Source: Arabidopsis thaliana | Lineage: Eukaryota > Streptophyta > Magnoliopsida > Brassicales > Brassicaceae | Reading direction: 5' to 3' | Assembly (NCBI RefSeq): GCF_000001735.4 | Contig: NC_003071.7 | Coordinates: forward strand, 17,025,443-17,089,442 | DNA: 64,000 nt | In this document: piece after piece, positions 1-11,389 of the stretch | Position numbering within the stretch: the first letter of the stretch is position 1 | How the letters are laid out: every line of letters begins with the position of its first letter | Translations under genes and position numbers: made by a program | The notes under the pieces: model-generated | Database searches by the model: none | What the model was told of the DNA's origin: nothing | What the model saw: the letters and a program-made list of their open reading frames with translations, nothing else

Positions 1-1327
1 GAGGAGTTGAGAAAGTGAAACCTGGCCTTTCTTCTTCTTAACTTCAACGCTAACAAGGCCCTTTTGCTCAGAACCCTGAACGGGGAATAGAAGAAAGCAG
101 CGCTTGCTCCTAATTGTTGGCTTGAATTTCTTAAATGTTATGCCACCACCTGACATCACATACGCTCGTAAATCTGATCCTGACAGAGGAGCACCCATAA
201 CTTCTAGAATTTCAGCTGCCGTGTTGATCTTCCTCATGGTCATTCTATAAACTTTATCCGGATTAATTGTAAACCTTGAGCGGAGGTATAATCCCTATTA
301 TTAGAAAAATGCAGATAGCTGTCAAGGAGTGATTCCTAAATGATACGGGAGTAGGAGACTGTAACAGCAACAAACCATATCATATAGCAGTTTTTGCATT
401 CCATAAACAATATCATGCTATAAGACACTTGAAATATACAGTGCAAGATCTCCTGTATTTCTGTGAAGGAGATCAGTTAACAAGGAGAATGAACCTATAC
501 TCTAGTCGTGGTAAAATCAAACCAATATCATTGTAAGCTCCACATCCATTCACTATCAACCAATAACCCTACAGAGAAATTCCTCAGTTTCATTTTTATT
601 CAGGACAACTTCATGGCACTGAGTTGGGCAAACATTGCGAGATCATCACTGAAACATTACTAAGAAATGGAGCCAACCACCAAGAATTGAAGCACAAATT
701 CCCATCGAAAAGCACATAAAGAGCGAAACTTACAGAAAATGCTACAATGGCTGAGGAGAGTGCAAGAAACCCATACTTGGCCATGCCCTCTGAGAGGCCA
801 ACAAACGTACTAGCAATTCCAAACATAATCCGCCAAAGGAAAATACATACAAAAACACCTGCAGCTCCAAACACAACAAGACTATTCTTTTTCCAAAATG
901 CATCAATGTGCAACCCTATAGCCTCACGGTATCTAGCAAAAGTAGAACTAACAGCTTTGACAGGCTTATCAACAACCTTTCTCGCAAAACTCCCATCAAC
1001 CTTTCGAAATCCAGAGCTCTTAGTGGATACCAATCTAAACGCCGATGCAAAACTCACATTCACACGAGGCAAACCCAAAGCTTGCTGCAACTTAGGATTG
1101 AGCTTAGGAGACGACAGAATCTGATATAATCCCACGTTTTTGGAAGTGGGTTTCGAGGATAAGCTGTGGAAGCTAAACTTAGGCTGAAGCTGAGAAACAC
1201 CATTGGAGGGAATAGCTGGAGAAGACAAAGCTGATGGGTTTGATCGGCCAATTGTGACAGGGTTGACCCGAGTGTAATGCAGCCGAATAAACCCTTGAAT
1301 TGCTTTGAAATCCGATGGTTTCACCAT
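1..1327 (-). CDS. TIM21-like mitochondrial import protein (At2g40800-type), 3' end cut by window
   Basis: Two exons are visible. Exon 1 runs 1327 to 734, starts at ATG 1327-1325 and ends at a GTAAG donor. Exon 2 runs 294 to 1 in phase 0 after an intron at 733-295, and is still open at the window edge. The N-terminus is Ser/Arg/Lys-rich and poor in acidic residues, like a mitochondrial presequence. A hydrophobic segment follows around residues 148-170 (nt about 885-815), then a second hydrophobic stretch before the splice. Exon 2 encodes a segment with GAPLSG, GGGITFKKF and KGLVSVEVK, which resembles the soluble Tim21 domain of the inner-membrane TIM23 translocase. The family call rests on the domain pattern and my memory of the locus. 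It is a Tim21 relative rather than the canonical Tim21; its function as a translocase subunit is inferred. Confidence 0.75.
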
Positions 1328-2800
1328 ATTCTATAGCCTTTTAGATCGATCACACAAAAGCTCGAACCGAAGATCCTAACTTGGAGTATCGCGCCTGATT
1401 CAAAATTACCTTCGACTTGAGAACTGATCAAAGGAATCAATGGAAATGCGAGTTTTCAAATTGGGATCGATGAGTTAAAGAGTCGTAATGAATCCCATTT
1501 TCGCCGAAGCTTGCTGTTCGTAGCAGCGATTGGGGATCAATGGTGATCGATCGAATTGAAGAAATATCGGGTCGGGTCGGGTCAGGTTGATTCGTCCGGG
1601 TCGGGTTTAATTGGATACCGAATTATTGATCGGGTTTTACGTCTTACTTTCTTGAAGGAAGGAACAAAGCACAACACAAAGGACCCACAAGTGTCTCAGT
1701 TCAAAACTCCATGCCCACTCACTACTTTGGTCGGTTCGCAGATGACAGGTAGGCAGGGGTAAGATTGTCATATGTTATAATTCTGTCTCTAAACGTTTTT
1801 TAAAATTTACTTAATTAGCAATTACTATATATGTAATTTAATATACATTTTTTAAAAAAAATCTGATAATAAAGATTGAATTGATTAAAATAGTTTAAAA
1901 GAAGATTTCATGTAGAGATGCATAGAATCAAAGGTAGCAGCCTAAAGTTTGTTTTCTACCAATTTAATAAAATTGGAACAATATAGAATATAAGCATGGT
2001 CCATGCTCAAAAATAACAAGCATAAATAGAGAAATAGACCATAAGTATGAAACCATGCATAGACCAAATCTTAATTATATTAATATGAAAACAAACAAAA
2101 AACAATGTAAATTTTATTGTAAATTAATCTCTAAATCTAAAAGAAATGTTACATTGTTTTTTTTTTATGGCATAACTTGTGAATAGCTTACTAAGATTCA
2201 CTGTAAAAAGGATCATTGATAATTTGATATGATGTGTATTCGAGCATTAGTAAAAGGATCTTCAAATCTAAAAGAAATTAACAACTATTGATGATACAAC
2301 TTGCATTATAGAACAAATTTAGAAGTCAAAATAAATGACTCCATATACTTTTTGAATCCTTCACGAAATTTTCAGTAATTAGTACTTGCGATGTTCATAT
2401 TATCTCTCTCGCTTAGATGGGATTTGTGTTCACGAGCTTGTGAGATTCTTGCATACATAAAGACAACGGTGCATATTTTTTCGGGACCGATTATATTATA
2501 CACTAATAATCCTCAGTCTCCAATTATATGATTTCTAGCTACTACTATGTATCTCCTGTCCACTCGTTAATGCTTAAAAAATAAGAAATAAAAATGTATA
2601 AATAAAAAGACGACTTAATTAGATAAAAACATTATCTAAATTCTCAAGCTCTTCCACCTCTCATTAAATGTGATCCCTAAAGAAAACGAAAGAACCTTAA
2701 AAAGCTGGCTGATGAACCTCTTGATGGCTCTATCCCATCATAATTCAATTCTAATCATCCCCCTAAAACAATCCTGAAACACAACACAAGATTACACAAG
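1328..2800. other. Intergenic: 5' UTR/promoter of the TIM21-like gene, then AT-rich spacer
   Basis: Positions 1328-1560 are the likely 5' UTR and proximal promoter of the minus-strand TIM21-like gene. Five GGG runs occur at 1569-1605 (see findings). From 1800 to 2800 the sequence is AT-rich. No open frame there has coding character or recognisable similarity. Confidence 0.6.
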
Positions 2801-4255
2801 TCACCATCTCGCTCTCTGTCTCTCGTACTCTCTCTCTCTCTCTCTCTCTCATCTTTCTCTCTCATTTATGGAAGATATGGTGAGATATGAAGAAACAGTT
2901 AGCTTTCCCTGAATCCCATGAAGACAATGACCCAACATCACCACCATCATTATCATTAATCATTCATCATTATCATCGTCATCTCTTTTTGTTTGTCCCT
3001 TCTTTGAACCACCACTTGCTAGTTGCTAGTTGCAACATCCACCTACTTAATTCACCTTATTCTATAAGTAACAGTCTCCACTTATAGTTTCTATTGGGTT
3101 GAGAAGATTTCAAAAGGAGAGCTAGCTAGGGTTTTCAGACAGCTCCTAAATCTGAGTGTGAAACATCAAGAGCCATGTAAGGGTTTTCTTTTGTCATATC
3201 ATCATATATCTAGTACCATTAGTTGTGACTTGCTTGAGATCTAATCCCTCAACCACATGAATAGATAATCGATTTCTCATCAGTTCTCTGCCTTTAGGGT
3301 TTTTTCTCCTTGTCTTAAGGTCTATATTTATATAATCATTCCTGGCTCGCTTCAGATTTCTTCTTTACCTTTGTCCACAGAAAAGAAAATATTGTGCTTT
3401 CCATCAATTTCTCTACTTTTAGGGTTTTTCCCCTTGTCCAAATTGAAGGCATATAATGCAATTTCTCTGATTTTGGACTTCAATCTCTTGCACAAACCCT
3501 CCAGAAACCGAGATCTCATGAAAAAGAACTGAATAGTTCTTGGTCCAAAGCTTGTATTTTCTAAAAGGTGATTACCTTAGATTAAGTCTTTCTATATATT
3601 TTCTTAATTTATTTCTCATGATCTGCAATGACTATGGTAGAATCTTTTCACACATGTTTTGGACTTGTCTGCTGATTAGGTATATATTTACTCAAGTAGT
3701 TATTATTAATGTAGTTATTACTACGGGAACTGTTCATCTGCGCACAGGGCTTACATCACTCAGAAACCAATTTCAAAGTTTTAAAGAAAAAAACTAATGT
3801 TTTTTATGATTTCAATGTTTGATGAACAGTTCGTTCTTTGTCTCTCTCTTGCTAGCCTCTTCTTGACAAGACCCATCAGTAGTTTTACTTTTACAGTAAA
3901 GCTTGGTTCTTTCTGTGAAGTTTCAAAAGAAAAACTCCCCATCCAAACTTTGTAAGTTAAGTTCATTCATATATACTTATTACATTATAAGTTGACATTC
4001 TAATTCATTTCTAGCTGATGCATTTATAAGTAAGTACATGCAATAACCTTTCAAACTAAATGTTCAAATATAAGTACATAGGAAGTTGTCTTGGTCACAT
4101 TTTTGTCTAGTTGTTGATGGCCCATTTAAAGCAATAAGTGCATGTGTTTGAAACTATTCATGCCTAATGTATTCTTCTGTAGAATAACCTGCTTTTCATA
4201 AGTGTGTGTGGCCCTTCATTGTTTCAAAAGTATATATATGAATCAAGACCAAAAT
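2800..4255 (+). other. Probable 5' part of the MIR319C primary transcript or its promoter
   Basis: This stretch lies upstream of the miR319c foldback on the same strand. It starts with a CT microsatellite (2828-2850) typical of Arabidopsis 5' UTRs. Two short ATG-initiated frames follow: 2868-2912 (14 codons) and 2887-3087 (66 codons). Two similar blocks near 3296 and 3419 share TTAGGGTTTTT and CTTGTC. No protein-coding gene is recognisable. Whether transcription starts here or nearer the hairpin cannot be read from sequence alone. Confidence 0.4.
2828..2850. repeat. (CT)n microsatellite
   Basis: An uninterrupted CT dinucleotide run of about eleven to twelve units, with further interrupted CT runs on both sides from 2810 to 2863. 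Such tracts commonly lie at transcription starts in Arabidopsis. Confidence 0.9.
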
Positions 4256-4460
4256 AGATAGATATAGAAGGAGATTCTTTCAGTCCAGTCATGGATAGAA
4301 AAAGAAGAGGGTAGAAATATCTGCCGACTCATCCATCCAAACACTCGTGGTAGAGAAACGATAAATTTAAACCGCAGTGACTGTGTGAATGATGCGGGAG
4401 ATATTTTTGATCCTTCTTTATCTGTGTTTGGACTGAAGGGAGCTCCTTCTTTTTCTACAA
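4256..4460 (+). ncRNA. MIR319C: MIR319C precursor foldback
   Basis: The 3' arm carries a perfect match to the known miR319c sequence (4428-4448). The 5' arm at 4268-4288 is complementary to it with a few mismatches, as expected for the star strand. Pairing continues inward: GGATAGAAAAAGAAG near 4292 pairs with CTTCTTTATCTGTG near 4415, and AGAAATATCT pairs with AGATATTTTT. This gives the unusually long stem typical of the miR319 family, whose precursors are processed from the loop downward. Mature miR319 guides cleavage of class II TCP transcription factor mRNAs (TCP2, 3, 4, 10, 24) and so controls leaf and petal growth. The ends of the foldback are approximate. Confidence 0.95.
4428..4448 (+). 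ncRNA. Mature miR319c
   Basis: A 21-nt segment beginning TTGGACTGAAGGGAGCTCC and ending TT. It differs from miR319a/b only at the 3' end, where the latter end CCCT or similar. The identity is from memory of the family. Confidence 0.95.
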
Positions 4461-7009
4461 ATTTTCATTTTTCTCATAATCTGTTTATATGTGATGAGTA
4501 TAGATTTGCATCTAAAGACAATGGTTTCAACTTCAAAACCGAATTGAACTGAAACTGGATTTGCATTTTCAACCTCTTTGAGCATCATCTCTGATTAATC
4601 AAATTGTAGATGATGGATGAATCAAAAGAACTTAACCATATGGTTTAGGATTTGAGTCATGTCCACGTGCTGGAGAATCTAGCCACTAACTCGCTACAGG
4701 GTTGCATTAAAAGGTATAGCCATATTAAAAGTAATGCTTTTTTGGGGTTAAATTATTAAGTAAAGCTTAATTTCTTTGAATGATATATTACATTCTAAGG
4801 CAAATCTTCGGTTATGACGACTATGGATATATTACGATGGTCTCTCTTAAATAATAATAATAATTATTATAATAATAATACGTAATGTTGTGTTTGGGCA
4901 GTGTAGTAAGTAGTAACATGTATAAAGTACACATTTTCCTCCCTGATTTATTTGATGGGTTGAGAGATATTATTAATTAGTATACATAGGGGTCGATTGT
5001 GTTCTTGCCTTATTCGTATTTTGCAATGTAAGACTTTTATACCTAAATTGACAACCAAAAAAAAAAAGACTTTTATACTTGTAATTTGTATTTTCCCGAT
5101 GATTGGAATTGGAACCATGCATGGGTCACGACTTTACATCGTCCTCTGGTTAAAAAGATATTTACAGTTTGAAATCTTTTTTTCTTTTTATATGCTATAT
5201 GTGTTAGATATCGACTTTTATAATTATATATCTACACTAGTACATAATTCTTGATTTTTTATATTGGAACCGTACGTCTCTGAACTAAGTTTCAAAGAAC
5301 TGATGATGCCGAAAAAAGTAAGGGGATATCCATATATGAATAAGATGACAATATCTATCCGAAAATAGTATAGAAAACTTGAAACCATTACGATTTTTAT
5401 AATTCTAAACCACCACATAAAAAAGTATAACACATGGTTTTTCATTGTTCGATAAAGGTCGACACATAAAAAAGTATAGATATCGTGCACGATCTCGAGT
5501 TTTTATTTAATATTGTCTCAAAGGTATATTTGTGTGGCTCATGTATTTGACTGATGAAATAATGCAGATATGGAAATGCAGCAAGTATATGGACCCTTGC
5601 TAAAAAATATACGGATAATTTCTCATCATGTGATTATCCAATTAGTTTATATTAAAAAGAAAAGGCATCAGCATTACAGCATCATTTGTTCGAGGGAATG
5701 AAATAATTAAACAATATATATGATCTAGGGTTTAGAAAATTATTTTAGGCCAAGCCGGTGGTTACCGACAAAATGTTTCATCTTTTTACGTGTAGCAAAA
5801 CAATAGTTTAAATTTCCCTTGAAATTTCCCAAACCCCATCACGTTTTAAGCTTCATGTACATCGAGAGTTTTTGTGCATGTAATATTCCCAAATTCTTGG
5901 TGAGTGGTACTCCAAAAAGTACAAATATTATATACATGTACTAAAACAGAATAGTTACCTAGTTTACTACAAACTTATGTTTTCATATAATGTCTGACAA
6001 TTTAATCAAAATGCAAACATTACAACTCTCTATATTGCAGTTTATGATAAAGTTAGTGAGAATTAAAGGCTCTCAAAATCTCATAATATATCACTCTCGT
6101 TCACAAAAGAACTACAAAACCGATTGATACAAAAACTTGAAACGAAAGGAACAATACGAGTTCAAGATTGGGAAAAAAATCCCTACTTTCTCTCCAGAAC
6201 TTAATCTGGAATCTACTATTTGTTCTTGCTCTTAATTTGAATGAATCTTGTGTAAAACGTTTTTCTCCCTGGTTACAAAACGAATTGAATCTTTTTTTTC
6301 TTCTATTATTCTCGTAACTTTGAGATTAAGAAGAATTCGAATTGACATACCGACTAGTTGTTAAAGATGGGGTCGTTAGCTACAATGAAAATGAATAAGA
6401 AAATTAATTATAATTGTTGATGAAATTTTTAAATGAATTGCCAAACTTGCACCATGCATGAAATACAAGAGAAAACCAAAAAAGTTGAGGTTTGTCAACA
6501 ACTTGCTATTTTAGTAATTTAGTAACAAAAGAAAGATTATTGTGAGACTATTAGTTTAACTTAAAACTAAAAACAGAATCAAGTGATAATTTGTCCATGT
6601 CTCCCTCTCTCGGAAACTGTGGTTTTTTTTTATCTTTCTTTAACTATTTGTGCGCATTGAACAAAGTGAGTGTTATTGGGGTTCTCACTTTTCCTTCATA
6701 GTCCAAATCACTTTTTTCCAAATATGGATTGTTTTGTCTCCAAAGTGATTTTTCCATTTCTGGTATATTTACCAAATTACTAATCCGAAAACGGCACGAC
6801 GGTGTCTTCCAGCATTTAAAAACGACACGAGGGTCTATCTCCAAGTTAAGAAAACGCAGACACGTGAATATTACCAGATGGGTGAATAAAGACCCAATAG
6901 CTGGCGGCCCACTTGTACATTAAATTAGCCCATTATTGTTTTTTTCCAACCGACTAAATTCCGAAAAGTAAATTAAACCGGAGAATTTAATTTGAAAGAA
7001 GATAAAACT
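4461..7009. other. Gene-free spacer between MIR319C and ATG18C
   Basis: About 2.5 kb of AT-rich DNA, including a near-palindromic ATAATAATAATTATTATAAT run at 4849-4875. No open frame looks coding. The last 200 bases contain GGCGGCCCACTTG near 6903, a GCCCA-type element common in promoters of plant housekeeping genes, and probably belong to the ATG18C promoter. Confidence 0.6.
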
Positions 7010-7243
7010 TACCGGTACAGAGAGAAGTCATTTTGAGAAAAATCAGCAACTCTGGAGAGAGCGTGTTCGTCATTGAAATCGAAGCTTGGAGATTCAATAT
7101 TTCTTCGATCTCGTGTTCTTCGTCTCGTTTCGTCGGTGAGAATCCGTTAGTCTCCTTGCCAATGTTTGAATCAAAGATCATGTATAATTTTCTTCGATTT
7201 TTATGTTAATTGTTTGATCTTTCAGGTCCAGTGTTAATAAAAA

Positions 7244-8896
7244 ATGAGTTCAACTGTTTCAAATCCCCAAGGAATCCTGCAACCAGGCTCATTTCTGCTT
7301 CCAGAATCAGAATCTATGAAAAAAGAGGAAGCAGAGTTAGTTTCTGTGTGTTGGAATCAGGATTCAAGTTGTTTTGCAGCTGGAACGAGTCATGGTTTTC
7401 GTATATATAACTGTGAACCTTTCAAAGAAACTTTCAGGCGTGAGCTAAAGGACGGTGGTTTTAAAATCGTAGAGATGCTTTTCCGTAGCAATATACTGGC
7501 ACTTGTTGGTGGTGGACCTAACTCTCAGTATCCTTCAAGCAAAGTACTAATTTGGGATGATCATCAGAGCCGTTGCATTAGTGAATTTGCATTTAGGTCT
7601 GAGATTCGTGCAGTGAAATTAAGAAGGGATCGGATTGTTGTTGTTCTTGAACATAAGATTTATGTTTATAACTTTATGGATCTTAGACTTCTTCATCAGA
7701 TTGAAACTCAAGCTAATCCTAGAGGATTGTGTTGCCTTTCTCATCATTCTAATACGTCTGTGTTGGCTTGCCCTGGTCTCAATCGAGGAGAGATTCGTGT
7801 TGAACATTTCGGGCTTAACATGGTACAAATCATAAATGCTCATGATTCAAGTATTGCGTGTATGACCTTGACATTGGATGGTTTGTTGCTTGCAACTGCT
7901 AGTACAAAGGGAACTCTGATTAGAATCTTCAACACAATGGATGGAACTCGTTTGCAAGAGGTAAATATCAGATACTGGTTTGCTTTGATCACTGTATTAC
8001 ATTACTAACAATTCAAAGGTGTTTCTTTATAGGTACGAAGAGGAGTCGACAGAGCAGATATATATAGCATTGCACTTTCACCAAATGTGCAGTGGCTGGC
8101 GGTATCAAGTGACAAGGGGACTGTTCACATTTTCTCTCTTAGAGTTAGGGTTGTTGGGGAGGATTCTTATTCCACTGAAAATGGAGCTCTGTTGACACAA
8201 CAAAATTATTCTAATTCTCTGCAAGGCCTTGTTTCTCCAACCATTGGTACCAATCCCGGTTCGTCATTGTCGTTTATGAGAGGTAAGGAAAAATTCTATG
8301 TAGTAGCTCTAAGTCCAAGAGATTTATTGACTATGTAGTAGCTAAGTCCAAGAGATTTACTCCCTTCATAGTTGCAGGATTGTTAAGATTATACATTTTT
8401 GTTAACGTTATTCTTTCTCTTGTTTATTATCTCTTCCATGAATGTAGAAATGGGAAGAATGGTGTTTTTGAAATGCTACTTTGAAGCCTTAAAAATTCGT
8501 TCGCTCTTTCTTACCTAACATGTACACTCTTGTTGCAGGTGTTCTACCAAAGTATTTCAGCTCGGAATGGTCATATGCACAGTTTCATGTATCAGAAGTC
8601 ACACAATTCTTCGCAGCATTTGGCAGTAACAACACGGTTGCTATTATCGGCATGGATGGAAGGTATAATCCCAAATAAGCCCATTCACTTTGTATTTCCA
8701 TCACACTACCAGGAATCTTTAACCAGAGCAAGTACACTAGTTGTGCATCTATAAAAACCACTCTCAGATCTCGGCTTAGTGCTTACTTGTGTTTTCTTGT
8801 CTCAGTTTCTACCGATGCAGCTTTGATCCCGTGAACGGAGGAGAGATGGGGCAACTGGAATATATCCACTTTATGAAGATGGACAACCGCCCGTGA
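7244..8896 (+). CDS. ATG18C: Autophagy-related protein 18c (PROPPIN, WD40)
   Basis: Four coding exons join cleanly: 7244-7960, 8033-8282, 8539-8662 and 8806-8896, giving 393 aa. A 5' UTR intron probably ends just before 7226. The protein is a seven-bladed WD40-type beta-propeller of the Atg18/WIPI family. These bind PI3P and PI(3,5)P2 and work in autophagosome formation with Atg2. The phosphoinositide-binding loop is present as VRRG (about residues 240-243), created across the exon 1/2 junction; yeast and WIPI1 have FRRG. Blade motifs such as SSIACMTL and [16 protein letters not shown] surround it, as in other family members. The start ATG sits 18 bases after a probable 5' UTR acceptor and opens the only long frame. 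The paralogue letter c is from memory; family membership is very secure. Confidence 0.93.
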
Positions 8897-9293
8897 TAAG
8901 TCAGACTCATGCTTCACTCACTCCTCTAAGCCTCTGTACATAACCATGTCTATGTAAATAGATTTGGTGAGACTGCATAAGATTTGATTATTGCATATTG
9001 CTACTTCGAGTGAAAGGGCCTGCATTACTGATTGAGACTATGTGTACATAGCTACGTAGCAAGATTCATCCACAACAGTTTGCTTCGAACACTGTATTAT
9101 GTAAATTTTCAGATAACACTATAGAAAAGTAATAACAATAGAAAAAACAGTTCAATCGAATTCCCAAGAAACCCGAGGCCTTCATTTTATATGTTTCTTG
9201 AATCTGGGATGTCTTATCATATCAAATACGAATCATCTACAATGTTTCAGATAATCTCACAATGCAGCCATATTGAATCGAGCTGTTGCTGCA
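8897..9293. other. Convergent 3' UTR region
   Basis: Tail-to-tail spacer between ATG18C (+) and the C2-domain gene (-), about 400 bases, likely made up entirely of the two 3' UTRs. No further feature seen. Confidence 0.6.
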
Positions 9294-10668
9294 TCAAAAT
9301 GGAGGATCAATGGAAATGGGGACACTTGGGTGAGGTAAGCTTGAAGGTAAGTCGATTCCTGACATAAACTCGCTTCCATATAAAGCTGCACCAGCTCCAA
9401 CTACTGCACCAGCTCCCACTCCTACAGCAAACCCTGGGCCAGTCCTAGCATATCCTCTTCCCGCCCCTCCTGGTACTCCTCCAGATGATGATGACGATGG
9501 AATGTTCGTAACATTCTCTGAATTAGGGATGTATGTAGGCATGTACCCTGAGTTCATAGGTGGTGGTGCTGGCTGCATTGGTGGAGGATAGTAAGGTTGT
9601 TGCATTTGTGGGTTGGTGTTGTTCATTGGAGGGTTAGGCATTGATGAGTCATTCACAGATTTGGGGATGTATGTAGGCATGTACCCTGAGTTCATAGGTG
9701 GTGGTGGTGGCTGCATCGGTGGAGGATAGTAAGGTTGTTGCATTTGTGGGTTGGTGTTGGTCATTGGAGGGTTAGGCATTGATGAGTGGTGGTTATATGA
9801 TGGGGGAACTGAGAATGGGTTTGACTGGTCCATTGGAGCAAATGGATACTGCGATGAACCAGCCATGTAATCCTGTCCTGAAGTGTTGTAATCTGAGTTG
9901 TTCGAGAGCATGACTCCTCCAAAATCTCCTGCACAAAAGAAGAAGAGAAAGATGGTGAGCGCTCTCCTTCAGACAAACCCATCTTAAAAACGCTAAGATC
10001 TCGAAATCGGATATTCGGAAACCCAAATTTAAGGTTCTTCAAGAATTGAGTTACAGGAAACAAAAGCAGCACCAAAGTTGGTTTCTTTCTGCAAATTGAC
10101 ACAACCCATTCACATTTGCGTCTATTGTTGTTCAATTTACATATAATCTGATTGCAGACAAAATGCAAATAAACTAAAGGCAAAATTCAGAGACATTACC
10201 AGTAAAACCCCCAAAATCCTCTCGCTCTGCAGATATACGTATCGACACATCGACAAAACCCTGAGGCTTGCTCGAGTTCGTCTTCCTAAGCTGATAGCTT
10301 CCAGTTTCTTCAATTACAGCTTTCGAAGAACTCTGTTGTTGCTTATACTTAGTCAGAAACTCCTTCAAAGAAACAGTAGCAGAGCCATGAAGCCTCTTCC
10401 TTAAGAACAAGGGTTCTCTGCTATAAACCTCGACTTGCAAAGCCAACTTCGAATCCTGAATCGTGGAATCATCGAGCAAAGTAGCAAACTTTGTTCTCCA
10501 GACAGGATTGTCTGCTCTTGAAGCATCGATTGTGGTGCAGTATTTGTCTTCTGGATCAAGCCAACCAACGGCGTACCATTGGTGTTTCAGTAGAGAGGAT
10601 CCGATTCCAATTCCCACACGGAGCCCTCGAGCTGATATCATACAGATTTCCACAAGGATCTTCCCCAT
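9294..10668 (-). CDS. C2-domain (calcium-dependent lipid-binding type) protein with proline-rich C-terminus
   Basis: Two exons, 10668-10200 and 9928-9294, join in frame across a GT-AG intron to give 367 aa. The frame is open further upstream to 10698, but that codon is TTG; the first ATG is 10668-10666. Residues about 1-145 form a C2 domain beginning GKILVEICMISARGL and containing YAVGWLDPEDKY and NPVWRTKF. Plant members of this type often bind membranes or partner proteins, not always with calcium. The second half is low in charge and rich in Pro, Met, Tyr and Gln. It holds two 46-residue tandem repeats and ends in a Gly/Ala-rich stretch (GAGAVVGAGAAL) and IDPPF. The likely locus is At2g40815. 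A SRC2-like role in membrane or cold responses is only an analogy. Confidence 0.85.
9523..9798 (-). repeat. 138-bp in-frame tandem duplication in the C2-domain gene
   Basis: Two copies with a 138-bp period (9523-9660 and 9661-9798); at least 126 bp of each unit is nearly identical. Each encodes NPQMQQPYYPPPMQP and MNSGYMPTYIP. The few differences between copies change P to A, T to N and K to N, which indicates a recent duplication that kept the frame. Confidence 0.9.
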
Positions 10669-10744
10669 GGATTTGGATTTGAACTCACGAGAAGACAAAA
10701 TCTCGGTCGGACGATGGACTGAAAGAGTGTGAAAAATAAAAGAG

Positions 10745-11389
10745 GAACAAGAAATTCGGACAACTATAAAGGTAGATAATGTTCCATCTATTTCTCTATA
10801 TGTTAAAGTATTAATTTGTCATAATAAGCTTAACTTAAAGTATCTACATATCTGTGATGTCCCAAAAATATTCAAGTTTCTTTAACATTTGGATAATTTT
10901 GCACCCTTGGATAGTGCAAAATTAAATATATGAAATTGGCCATTCATTATTATTATTTTTATTTAAAAGAAATTTTCATTTTATTACATTAATTAAGATT
11001 GAAGAGTAGAATGTAATATTGATTGAAACACTGTTCTGTTATTAGATACCAACAAATCTTGATTACAATTTTTCACAATCCAAAAAATAATCCTAATTAG
11101 CCAATAATGGTCCAAACAAATCAAACAAACAAACAAATAAAATCAAATCAGAAAAAATGCCAACCACCTCAAACCAGTGATCATGCCAAAAAAAAACACA
11201 AAATGTGTTTTCTGTCTAAAACTATGCAGCAACACTTGTGTTTCTTCTTCTTCTTCTTCTTTCAACCACACACAAACACTGAAATACATAACAGTCGATA
11301 TCACAAAACTACTCCTTTCACTACCTCAATCATCTGGACCAACTAGAGTGACCTGCAGGATGCGAAATTGATTCAAAATGGTTGCTTAA
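10745..11389. other. Promoter of C2-domain gene and 3' UTR of SCAB gene
   Basis: AT-rich spacer between two minus-strand genes. It includes a short CTT run (11240-11261) and CAAA repeats near 11115-11140. No coding potential recognised. Confidence 0.55.

Noticed and set aside
747..1124. 125-codon plus-strand frame
   Set aside because: Shadow of the TIM21-like gene's first exon on the other strand.
3115..3150. Possible second hairpin upstream of miR319c (GGAGAGCT ... AGCTCC)
   Set aside because: Only 6-8 base pairs with interruptions, which is expected by chance.
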